From: Candidatus Sericytochromatia bacterium
GTDB taxonomy: Bacteria > Cyanobacteriota > Sericytochromatia > UBA7694 > JACMQJ01
Direction: 5' to 3'
Assembly: GCA_026004035.1 (NCBI GenBank)
Contig: BPII01000004.1
Span: 62,001-126,000 of the forward strand
Length of the DNA stretch: 64,000 nt
Shown here one piece after another: positions 9,828 through 19,865 of the stretch (the stretch's first letter is position 1; each line of letters begins with the position of its first letter). The notes under the pieces are model-generated. The model did not search any database. It was not told where the DNA came from and worked only from the letters and a program-made list of their open reading frames with translations. The translations under genes were made by a program, and so were the position numbers.

Positions 9828-12800
9828 TTAATTACCATAATTATATCTAAATTCAATTTCATAATTTTTAATAAATTCAATTTCTTTATTATTCATATAA
9901 TATAAAGGACATATAAAATCATCAATTTTATCAATTATAGCTTTAGATTTTCCAATTTTATATTCTCTAAATGAATCAATTCCTGAATAGTTAGTTTTTT
10001 CATGTAAAATAGAATTTTTTTGTATATCATTGAGATAGTTTTCATATAAAGAATTAATAGTTTGTACCTTATAATCTGTTAAATTATATAAAGGAATTCT
10101 AAAATTTTCAATTTCATACATTTTCAAGCTTAGATTATCTGAATAAATTTGATAAAACCAAAAATATAAGTTACTGCTTAAAATCGCTCCTATTAGATTT
10201 GCAATTTTCTCTTCAAATTGAATATATTTTTCAGTAGAAGATCCTGTGGAAAAATTCGTTATTACTTTAAAATATCTTCCACCAGAGGCTCTATAATAAA
10301 TTTTTTTTGAAGTTGGTGAATTACTTATAAGTTCCTTAATAGGAGTATTTTTTTTAGAAAAAATTTTATCAAGAATTTGTTTCTCAATTTCATAGCTTAT
10401 TTTAGGGTATCTACCTTTTAATTTATAGTTAAAAACATCAATAAACTCAAGTTTTTTTAATAAATTTTCTAGACTATTTTTTTTATTCTTTCTATACATT
10501 TTTGTAGAAAAAATTTTCTCACATTTTGTCAATGTTTTTACAAATATCAAAATAGATGTATTTATAACAGCATTTTTAAATATTGGTTGTGGTCTAACTG
10601 CAAAAGATGAAATTTCTATTTCTTTGCAATTGTTTTCAAGCAATTTATGTATGCCAACCATGGAATCACTTGAAGTAAATGAAAGAGGAATAATATATGA
10701 TAAGCAACCATTTTTTTTAAGTAAATTAAATCCTTTCTCTATGAATAAAGTAAAAGTATCAAGAGAACCTTTTTGTATATTTTTAATTGTTTTTGCACTT
10801 TGATAATTACTTTTAAAGTATTCCTTCTCTTGATTTGAATATGATGCTCCATAAGGTGGATTACCAATAACAATGTCAAAGCCATCAGTAATTCCAAACA
10901 TCCATTCAGAATTAAAAAAATCAGCACTAGAATTTGGATCATAAGGATTCCATTTTGCTAATTTTTTAGCTTCATTTTCATCAAATTTATTTTCTATTAA
11001 CAAATTAATTATTTCATTTCTTATTTGATTATCTTTTTCTATACATTTCTTTTTTTGTTGAAAAGTTTTAGCATTAAAATAATTTTCTCTAACTTTCTTT
11101 AATTTTTCTTCTTTTTCTTTAATTTGACTATGTATATTAGTATCAATAACATTTAAAGAATTAGATAAGAAAGTCAAAACTTCATTTTCATTTCTTTTTA
11201 TATCTATAAGAGCATTAGCACAAACAAATTTAGTTTCTAGATTTGGAAGAGGAATTATTCCAAAATTATAATCATTTCTTTTTATATCTTGGTCTATAAC
11301 AAGAGAAATAAAAAACCTTAATTTACTTATTTGAATAGCTATATTTTGTATATCAACTCCGAATATACAATTTTGAACAATATATAATTTACGTCCATAA
11401 TCCAATTCATTATTTTCAAAAGATTTTTCTATATCATCTATAGTTTTTTCTCTTATTACATAATCATCAATATTATTAGCTTTTTCTATTTGTTTATTTT
11501 TCCATTTTTCATTATTAGGATCAAGTTTGCTTAAAATAAAAACGATTTTGTGTAATATTCCCATAGGAAAAGCACCAGAACCACAAGCAGGATCTAATAT
11601 TTTTATGTTATCTATTGAATTTATTAATAAATTTACTTCTTCATCATCAAATTTATGTTTCTCTTCATTATAAGAAAGTAAATCATTTAATTTTTCTTGT
11701 ATTTCTTTTATTTTTTTCTCATCATTTATATTAAACTTTTCAATAAATTTATTTTCAAAATATTTACTTAAACTTTGAGTTACCATAAAATTTACAATTT
11801 CTCTAGGAGTATAAAAAGAACCTGTTTGTTTTCTAGCATTTTCTTTTGTTTCTTCATTATAAGATGCAAGTAAATTTTCAAAAACTTTTCCTAATAATTC
11901 AGGGTCTAAAGCTACTTCTTGGTCTATTTCTGATGCTTCATCTATAGTAAAATTATAACTTTGTAAAATATCTATAAGACCTCTTACTTTTGCATTTTTT
12001 TCAAGTCCATATTTAGATAAATCACAATTTATTTCTTTTTCTTCAAAAAATAAATAATCAGGTATTTTTGCTTTCTTGCTTTCATTTCTTGAAAATCCCT
12101 CTATATAAACTATTTTATTACTTTCATCCTCTTTATCTAAACAATCAAATAATCCACCATTTAAAAATGGTATATTCTCAAATAATTTTAATATATCTTC
12201 TTCTTTTTCTATTAAAAACTTATCTTTATATCTAAATAAATTCTTTATTCCATATTCTTTTTTATTTTCATTAAAATTTCCTTCTTTTACAAATCTTCTT
12301 TCCTCTATTTTCTGATTTAATGTAGCAAAAAATAAATTTTGTAATATTGCATTGTAATAATTATGTGCTTCTTTATCCTCGTAAAAATCTTTTACTATAT
12401 CTTTTATTTTATTTTTATCAAATAAATCAGGATTTATAAGTCCTTTTTCTTTTATAAACCAAATAAAAATTATTCTTGTTATTAGTCTTATAAGATTAAT
12501 TTCATTTTCATTACTTGGAAAATAAACTTTGTCTAAAGAATAAAAATACCAATTTTGTAATTCTTTATAAAATTGTTTTGTTACAGGTTCAACAGAAAAG
12601 GCTTCTTTTATTTCATTTATACTTGAAAAATTACATTTTGATATTTGATCTATAAATGTTTTATTTGTTAAGCTTGGACTAACAAAAAATGTAAATCTCT
12701 TATAATAAGAAAATTCTCTTCTTATTCCTAAATATTCAACATATATAAATGAAAAACGAAAGTTTCCAGTAGATTTGTCATAAAAAATAAATATTCCTGC

Positions 12801-13076
12801 ATCTATACTATTATCTCTTATTATTTTCTTTCCTAAATCATATTGTAACTTTTTAATACTTCTATGATTTAGTTCTTTACTTGTTTCTATATAAAAAAAC
12901 TTTATTTTAGTAATTTCATCAAATTCTAATTCACCTATACTTTTTATTTCAAAAAAATTTTCATCTCTATAATTAGAATAATCTTCTTGTATTCTTCTGA
13001 AATTGGAATTTCTATAAGAAAAAAAATCTTGTAAGTTTTCTATAAAACAATTATTTATTACTTCTTCTAATAACAT
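9828..13076 (-). CDS. Type IIG-like restriction-methylase, copy 1 (distinct specificity half)
   Basis: 1082 aa of the Eco57I/COG1002 type, joining nuclease and N6-adenine methylase in one chain. Residues about 60-150 (ETSKELNHRSIKKLQ, then DAGIFIFYD) form a nuclease-like N-terminal domain. Methylase motif I ILDPACGSGAF lies near 495 and motif IV VIGNPPY near 735-741. The first 740 residues match copy 2 almost perfectly and copy 3 closely. From NPPY onward the sequence is unrelated to copies 2 and 3 (ASYSNQEKEYF...), and ends in a normal family tail (SKAIIDKIDDFICPLYY). A different DNA target is therefore expected. The frame is intact, and the start is shared with the other copies. It is divergent from rpnA1. 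Confidence 0.92.
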   Translation of the reverse strand: MLLEEVINNCFIENLQDFFSYRNSNFRRIQEDYSNYRDENFFEIKSIGELEFDEITKIKFFYIETSKELNHRSIKKLQYDLGKKIIRDNSIDAGIFIFYDKSTGNFRFSFIYVEYLGIRREFSYYKRFTFFVSPSLTNKTFIDQISKCNFSSINEIKEAFSVEPVTKQFYKELQNWYFYSLDKVYFPSNENEINLIRLITRIIFIWFIKEKGLINPDLFDKNKIKDIVKDFYEDKEAHNYYNAILQNLFFATLNQKIEERRFVKEGNFNENKKEYGIKNLFRYKDKFLIEKEEDILKLFENIPFLNGGLFDCLDKEDESNKIVYIEGFSRNESKKAKIPDYLFFEEKEINCDLSKYGLEKNAKVRGLIDILQSYNFTIDEASEIDQEVALDPELLGKVFENLLASYNEETKENARKQTGSFYTPREIVNFMVTQSLSKYFENKFIEKFNINDEKKIKEIQEKLNDLLSYNEEKHKFDDEEVNLLINSIDNIKILDPACGSGAFPMGILHKIVFILSKLDPNNEKWKNKQIEKANNIDDYVIREKTIDDIEKSFENNELDYGRKLYIVQNCIFGVDIQNIAIQISKLRFFISLVIDQDIKRNDYNFGIIPLPNLETKFVCANALIDIKRNENEVLTFLSNSLNVIDTNIHSQIKEKEEKLKKVRENYFNAKTFQQKKKCIEKDNQIRNEIINLLIENKFDENEAKKLAKWNPYDPNSSADFFNSEWMFGITDGFDIVIGNPPYGASYSNQEKEYFKSNYQSAKTIKNIQKGSLDTFTLFIEKGFNLLKKNGCLSYIIPLSFTSSDSMVGIHKLLENNCKEIEISSFAVRPQPIFKNAVINTSILIFVKTLTKCEKIFSTKMYRKNKKNSLENLLKKLEFIDVFNYKLKGRYPKISYEIEKQILDKIFSKKNTPIKELISNSPTSKKIYYRASGGRYFKVITNFSTGSSTEKYIQFEEKIANLIGAILSSNLYFWFYQIYSDNLSLKMYEIENFRIPLYNLTDYKVQTINSLYENYLNDIQKNSILHEKTNYSGIDSFREYKIGKSKAIIDKIDDFICPLYYMNNKEIEFIKNYEIEFRYNYGN

Positions 13077-13147
13077 AAATAATTTTCAAAAAAATAATGC
13101 TTAAATTTTAACATTAATGGTTTTTTTATTCAAGAATTTTTTTATAT

Positions 13148-13153
13148 TATAAT
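13148..13153 (+). promoter_or_regulatory. -10 box giving a probably leaderless rpnA1 transcript
   Basis: TATAAT ends 6 bases before the rpnA1 ATG, and no Shine-Dalgarno is present. A start site 6-7 bases downstream of the -10 would fall on or beside the ATG. The same arrangement occurs before rpnA2 (TATAAT at 18820-18825). No convincing -35 is visible. Confidence 0.55.
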
Positions 13154-13159
13154 TTATCT

Positions 13160-14199
13160 ATGAAAAAGAAAGAACTATATAAAATTTATGACAGAAATTA
13201 TAAGGAGTTCTTTTCAAACAAATTTGCAATAAGAGAATTATTAGAAACATTTGTAAATGTAGATTTAGTCAAATATATAGATTTTAATAGTGTAGAAATA
13301 ATAAACAAATCATTTATTCTTGATAGTAATAAAGAAAAAGAATCTGATATTATCTATAAAATAAAGCTAAAAGAACAATATTCTGACATATCACTATATA
13401 TAGTCATATTACTAGAATTTCAATCAAGTGTAGATAAAAAAATGCTTTATAGAATGATAGAATATACATTGTTATTATACAAAGAATTAGAAAAAACAAA
13501 TAAAAAGTTACCCCCTGTTTTTCCAATAGTATTATACACAGGTAGTAAAAAATGGAATGTTCCTAATGACTTAAATCAAATAGTAAAAGGTAATGAATTA
13601 CTAAAAGACTATGGACTTAAATTTAAATATTTTCTTTTGGATGTAAATAAATATACAAAAGAACAATTACAAGAAATAGGAAATATAATATCAACATTAT
13701 TTTTAGCTGAAATAATAGAAACTGAAAATATTCAAGAATTAGGAAATCAAATTGATAAATTGATAGAAAATGAAAATAATAAAGAAAATATTAAACAGCT
13801 AATAAAATTTATTCTAAATATTTACAAGAAAGATGAAGAAATAGACTATAATAAATTACAGGAAGACTTAAATAGTAAGTTTAGGAGTGGTTCTATGTTA
13901 GTTGAAAATGTTCTTAAATTTGAAAAAAAAGCTAGAATGAAAGGTTTTAAAGAAGGTATTGAAAAAGGTAAATTGAAGGTAAAATTGAAGGTAAAATTGA
14001 AGGTAGAGTTAAAAGTACAAGGAATAAGTTAAAATTATTATTAAAAAAATTCAGGGATTACCAAAGGAAATAGAAGAAAAAATAAAAATTGTAATGATTT
14101 AAATAAATTAGACTTAATTATTGACAATATTTTTGATATTTCTAGTTTAGATGAAATAAATAACTTTTTAAATATTATTAATAATAAACAAATCTGTTA
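13160..14199 (+). pseudogene. Rpn-family PD-(D/E)XK nuclease, copy A1, 3' end frameshifted
   Basis: The family (Transposase_31/YhgA-like, Rpn) cuts DNA and was named for promoting recombination; antiphage activity has been reported for E. coli members. The open frame is 13160-14032 (290 aa). The nuclease core is complete: KESDIIYKIKL, then LLEFQSS, DKKMLYRMIEY and LPPVFPIVLYTG. After residue 265 a missing A turns the GKIEG repeats into KVKLKVKL. Two more small deletions break the helical C-terminal domain, whose remains reach 14199. An internal AGGAG (13883-13887) and ATG (13895) sit at codon 246. It is divergent from IIG-1. Confidence 0.85.
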
Positions 14200-14203
14200 A
14201 AAT
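14198..14203 (+). promoter_or_regulatory. Extended -10 box of rpnB1, leaderless
   Basis: TGTTAAAAT (an extended -10 with TG upstream) ends 6 bases before the rpnB1 ATG, and no Shine-Dalgarno is present. The same motif precedes rpnB2 at about 19852-19858. This suggests that each rpn gene has its own promoter and makes a leaderless message. Confidence 0.5.
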
Positions 14204-14209
14204 AATTTT

Positions 14210-15223
14210 ATGAAAAATAAAGAGTTATATAAAATCTATGACAGAAATTATAGAGAGTTTTTTTCAAATACATTTGCAATAAAAGAATTATTAGAAACAT
14301 TTGTAAATGTAGATTTAGTCAAATATATAGATTTTAATAGTATAGAGATAATAAACAAATCATTTATTCTTGATAGTAATAAAGAAAAAGAATCTGATAT
14401 TATTTATAAGATAAAATTAAAAGAACAATATTCTGATATATCACTATATATAGTTATATTACTAGAATTTCAATCAAGTGTAGATAAAAAGATGCTTTAT
14501 AGAATGATAGAATATACATTGTTATTATACAAAGAATTAGAAAAAACAAATAAGAAATTACCCCCTGTTTTTCCAATAGTTTTATACACAGGTAGTAAAA
14601 AATGGAATGTTCCTAATGATTTAAATCAAATAGTAAAAGGTAATGAATTACTAAAAGACTATGGACTTAAATTTAAATATTTTCTTTTAGATGTAAATAA
14701 ATATACAAAAGAACAATTACAAGAAATAGGAAATATAATATCAACATTATTTTTAGCTGAAATAATAGAAGCTGAAAACATTCAAGAATTAGGAAATCAA
14801 ATTGATAAATTGATAGAAAATGAAAATAATAAAGAAAATATTAAACAGCTAATAAAATTTATTCTAAATATTTACAAGAAAGATGAAGAAATAGACTATA
14901 ATAAATTACAGGAAGACTTAAATAGTAAGTTTAGGAGTGGTTCTATGTTAGTTGAAAATGTTCTTAAATTTGAAAAAAAAGCTAGAATGAAAGGTTTTAA
15001 AGAAGGTATTGAAGGTAAAATTGAAGGTATTGAAATAGAAGGTGAGAGTAATTGAAAGGTAAAATTGACATTAAAATATTTACTAAAGAAAAAGTTTAAA
15101 GAATTACCAAAGGAAATAGAAGAAAAAATAAATAATTGTAATGATTTAAATAAATTAGACTTAATTATTGACAATATTTTTGATATTTCTAACTTAGATG
15201 AAATTAACAAAATTTTAAATTAA
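14210..15223 (+). pseudogene. Rpn-family nuclease, copy B1, 3' end frameshifted
   Basis: The open frame runs 14210-15055 (281 aa). The nuclease core is nearly identical to A1, with changes such as KELYKIYDRNYREFFSNTFAIK at the N terminus. The frame breaks just after a short GKIEG repeat. The remaining C-terminal helical domain (KYLLKKKFKELPKEIEEKI...) continues in other frames to 15223, where it would overlap the IIG-2 stop tail-to-tail, as in the intact B2 copy. The internal AGGAG (14933-14937) and ATG (14945) are conserved, but the short product would be only 36 aa. The nuclease domain is complete, so a truncated active enzyme is conceivable. Confidence 0.85.
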
Positions 15224-18200
15224 TTATTCTCAATAATACTAATCTCTTCATTTGTCAAATCATACAACTGATAAACTAATCTATCAATTTCTTTTTCTAA
15301 ATCAGTTGTGTCAGCTTGATTATTTTTTTCTTTGATTTCTAATATTTTATTAACTAAATTTTCAATTTGTTTTGTATATTCTATGTTTTTATTTTGAACT
15401 AAAGGTGAATTTTCAATGTATATCTTTGCTCCATAACTACCTTTCTCCTAATGTAGCAACTGAATTTTTAGTCCAATATCTTAATAATTTAGAGTTTAAT
15501 AATCCTAAGAAATACTTACTATAATCACCTGTTATAAAAAATGTGCTATCTAAGAAGAAAATAATTTTTAGGAACAAATGAGTAACTTATTGTATTTGTT
15601 ATCTATTCCAAACAACTTTTTCTTTTTCAAACTCTTGATAATAAGTATTAGCACATCTTTGTAAAGCATACCATTCATATCTTATTCCTGTTTCATCCTT
15701 ATTTCTTTGAAATAATTTATCTTTATAATTTAATAAATAATTATACAAACATGGATATTGTTTTTTAAATTCTTCTTCTGCTTTTATACTACTACCTTGA
15801 ATATTTTTATCTTCATGCAAAGGAAAATGCCAAGGTATAAATATAATCCACAAACCAGCCCATTGATAAGAATATCTTTTAATATCTCTACCTCTTAGAA
15901 TAGGTTTAATAATTTGTTCAGTTTTTTGTCTTTCTTCTGTAGTTTTGCAATTATTAAGAATTTCATTCTTCTTGTTAGTATCAATTATGAAAGCTTCGTT
16001 TAGTCCTGTTTTTACACCACGATTTATTTTAACATCCCAATCTTTAAGAGGTTTTCCAATTTTTTCTATTTTTTCTTTTAATTTTTGTTCTTTTTCATTA
16101 CCAATATACCATTGTTGAGATGATAGATTTTTAATTAAAACAGCATTATTTTTTACTTCTTGTGCAATGTCAATATTTTTATTTTCTTTTTTCAAAAGAG
16201 TTAATCCTAACATTTCATTATTGTATTTAGATTTTTCTATGAATAAAATATTTGTATCAACTGTTGCATTTTCAAATACGTTTGGTCCCAAATCAATAAG
16301 TAACTTAGGATTATATTTTAAGAAAAAACTTCTTAATTTTTTACCATAACCTGCTCTCATCCATTTATTAGAAGTAATATAAACAAGAATACCTTTGTCT
16401 TTTAATAAATTAATACCTTTTTCATAAAATAAGCAATAAATATCACCTGTTCTTTCTAGAGTTTGATAGTTATATTCAGAGTATAAATTAGCTAATTTAC
16501 CACTATTTTTTTGTAATTGAATATAAGGCGGATTACCAATAACAATGTCGAAGCCATCAGTAATTCCAAACATCCATTCAGAATTAAAAAAATCAGCACT
16601 AGAATTTGGATCATAAGGATTCCATTTTGCTAATTTTTTAGCTTCATTTTCATCAAATTTATTTTCTATTAACAAATTAATTATTTCATTTCTTATTTGA
16701 TTATCTTTTTCTATACATTTCTTTTTTTGTTGAAAAGTTTTAGCATTAAAATAATTTTCTCTAACTTTCTTTAATTTTTCTTCTTTTTCTTTAATTTGAC
16801 TATGTATATTAGTATCAATAACATTTAAAGAATTAGATAAGAAAGTCAAAACTTCATTTTCATTTCTTTTTATATCTATAAGAGCATTAGCACAAACAAA
16901 TTTAGTTTCTAGATTTGGAAGAGGAATTATTCCAAAATTATAATCATTTCTTTTTATATCTTGGTCTATAACAAGAGAAATAAAAAACCTTAATTTACTT
17001 ATTTGAATAGCTATATTTTGTATATCAACTCCGAATATACAATTTTGAACGATATATAATTTACGTCCATAATCCAATTCATTATTTTCAAAAGATTTTT
17101 CTATATCATCTATAGTTTTTTCTCTTATTACATAATCATCAATATTATTAGCTTTTTCTATTTGTTTATTTTTCCATTTTTCATTATTAGGATCAAGTTT
17201 GCTTAAAATAAAAACGATTTTGTGTAATATTCCCATAGGAAAAGCACCAGAACCACAAGCAGGATCTAATATTTTTATGTTATCTATTGAATTTATTAAT
17301 AAATTTACTTCTTCATCATCAAATTTATGTTTCTCTTCATTATAAGAAAGTAAATCATTTAATTTTTCTTGTATTTCTTTTATTTTTTTCTCATCATTTA
17401 TATTAAACTTTTCAATAAATTTATTTTCAAAATATTTACTTAAACTTTGAGTTACCATAAAATTTACAATTTCTCTAGGAGTATAAAAAGAACCTGTTTG
17501 TTTTCTAGCATTTTCTTTTGTTTCTTCATTATAAGATGCAAGTAAATTTTCAAAAACTTTTCCTAATAATTCAGGGTCTAAAGCTACTTCTTGGTCTATT
17601 TCTGATGCTTCATCTATAGTAAAATTATAACTTTGTAAAATATCTATAAGACCTCTTACTTTTGCATTTTTTTCAAGTCCATATTTAGATAAATCACAAT
17701 TTATTTCTTTTTCTTCAAAAAATAAATAATCAGGTATTTTTGCTTTCTTGCTTTCATTTCTTGAAAATCCCTCTATATAAACTATTTTATTACTTTCATC
17801 CTCTTTATCTAAACAATCAAATAATCCACCATTTAAAAATGGTATATTCTCAAATAATTTTAATATATCTTCTTCTTTTTCTATTAAAAACTTATCTTTA
17901 TATCTAAATAAATTCTTTATTCCATATTCTTTTTTATTTTCATTAAAATTTCCTTCTTTTACAAATCTTCTTTCCTCTATTTTCTGATTTAATGTAGCAA
18001 AAAATAAATTTTGTAATATTGCATTGTAATAATTATGTGCTTCTTTATCCTCGTAAAAATCTTTTACTATATCTTTTATTTTATTTTTATCAAATAAATC
18101 AGGATTTATAAGTCCTTTTTCTTTTATAAACCAAATAAAAATTATTCTTGTTATTAGTCTTATAAGATTAATTTCATTTTCATTACTTGGAAAATAAACT

Positions 18201-18748
18201 TTGTCTAAAGAATAAAAATACCAATTTTGTAATTCTTTATAAAATTGTTTTGTTACAGGTTCAACAGAAAAGGCTTCTTTTATTTCATTTATACTTGAAA
18301 AATTACATTTTGATATTTGATCTATAAATGTTTTATTTGTTAAGCTTGGACTAACAAAAAATGTAAATCTCTTATAATAAGAAAATTCTCTTCTTATTCC
18401 TAAATATTCAACATATATAAATGAAAAACGAAAGTTTCCAGTAGATTTGTCATAAAAAATAAATATTCCTGCATCTATACTATTATCTCTTATTATTTTC
18501 TTTCCTAAATCATATTGTAACTTTTTAATACTTCTATGATTTAGTTCTTTACTTGTTTCTATATAAAAAAACTTTATTTTAGTAATTTCATCAAATTCTA
18601 ATTCACCTATACTTTTTATTTCAAAAAAATTTTCATCTCTATAATTAGAATAATCTTCTTGTATTCTTCTGAAATTGGAATTTCTATAAGAAAAAAAATC
18701 TTGTAAGTTTTCTATAAAACAATTATTTATTACTTCTTCTAATAACAT
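15220..18748 (-). pseudogene. Type IIG-like restriction-methylase, copy 2, C-terminus broken
   Basis: The open frame is 15599-18748 (1049 aa). It is almost identical to IIG-1 up to NPPY and to IIG-3 after it (differences such as NRGVK/NCGIK and WAGLW/WADLW). It stops at EKVVWNR, where IIG-3 has EKVIWNIVTN: one base is lost there, and two further single-base gains lie near 15550 and 15445. The remaining 115 residues, including the final tail, are still recognisable down to 15220. The catalytic and methylase parts are complete, but loss of the end of the specificity region probably inactivates it. It may serve as a donor for recombination. Confidence 0.9.
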
Positions 18749-18831
18749 AAATAATTTTCAAAAAAATAATGCTTAAATTTTAACATTAATGGTTTTTTTA
18801 TTCAAGAATTTTTTTATATTATAATTTATCT

Positions 18832-19831
18832 ATGAAAAAGAAAGAACTATATAAAATTTATGACAGAAATTATAAGGAGTTCTTTTCAAACAAATTTGCA
18901 ATAAGAGAATTATTAGAAACATTTGTAAATGTAGATTTAGTCAAATATATAGATTTTAATAGTGTAGAAATAATAAACAAATCATTTATTCTTGATAGTA
19001 ATAAAGAAAAAGAATCTGATATTATCTATAAAATAAAGCTAAAAGAACAATATTCTGACATATCACTATATATAGTCATATTACTAGAATTTCAATCAAG
19101 TGTAGATAAAAAAATGCTTTATAGAATGATAGAATATACATTGTTATTATACAAAGAATTAGAAAAAACAAATAAAAAGTTACCCCCTGTTTTTCCAATA
19201 GTATTATACACAGGTAGTAAAAAATGGAATGTTCCTAATGACTTAAATCAAATAGTAAAAGGTAATGAATTACTAAAAGACTATGGACTTAAATTTAAAT
19301 ATTTTCTTTTAGATGTAAATAAATATACAAAAGAACAATTACAAGAAATAGGAAATATAATATCAACATTATTTTTAGCTGAAATAATAGAAACTGAAAA
19401 TATTCAAGAATTAGGAAATCAAATTGATAAATTGATAGAAAATGAAAATAATAAAGAAAACATTAAACAGCTAATAAAATTTATTCTAAATATTTACAAG
19501 AAAGATGAAGAAATAGACTATAATAAATTACAGGAAGACTTAAATAGTAAGTTTAGGAGTGGTTCTATGTTAGTTGAAAATGTTCTTGAATTTGAAAGAA
19601 AAGCTGAATTAAGAAGGTATTGAAAAAGGTAAAATTGAAGGTAAGATTGAAGGTAAAATTGAAACATTAAAAACAAAAACATTAAAATTATTATTAAAAA
19701 AATTCAGAGAGTTACCAAAGGAAATAGAAGAAAAAATAAATAATTGTAATGATTTAAATAAATTAGACTTAATTATTGACAATATTTTTGATATTTCTAG
19801 TTTAGATGAAATAAATAACTTTTTAAAATGA
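18832..19831 (+). pseudogene. Rpn-family nuclease, copy A2, 3' end frameshifted
   Basis: The open frame is 18832-19623 (263 aa). The N-terminal 245 residues match A1 essentially completely. The frame breaks just after the internal start (ENVLEFERKAELRRY, stop). The GIEKGKIEGKIEGKIE repeat and the helical C-terminal domain (LLLKKFRELPKEIEEKI to DEINNFLK) remain in another frame to 19831. AGGAG (19555-19559) and an in-frame ATG (19567) lie at codon 246. TATAAT 6 bases before the ATG suggests a leaderless transcript. It is divergent from IIG-2. Confidence 0.85.
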
Positions 19832-19865
19832 TTAATTAATAAACAAATCTGTTAAAATAATTTTT

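Larger units (their letters stand above)
10851..16522. repeat. Tandem unit 1 of the IIG-rpn array (about 5.67 kb)
   Basis: This segment, from the NPPY codons of IIG-1 through rpnA1, rpnB1 and the 3' half of IIG-2, is repeated directly as 16523-22210. The left boundary is sharp: homology starts at ATAAGG, the complement of the NPPY codons. In the shared methylase part only a few base changes are visible (for example at 11369). This implies recent duplication or gene conversion. Confidence 0.9.

Noticed and set aside
10739-10942. 67-aa ORF inside IIG-1
   Set aside because: It is an alternate frame of the same strand within a clearly coding gene, with no family match.
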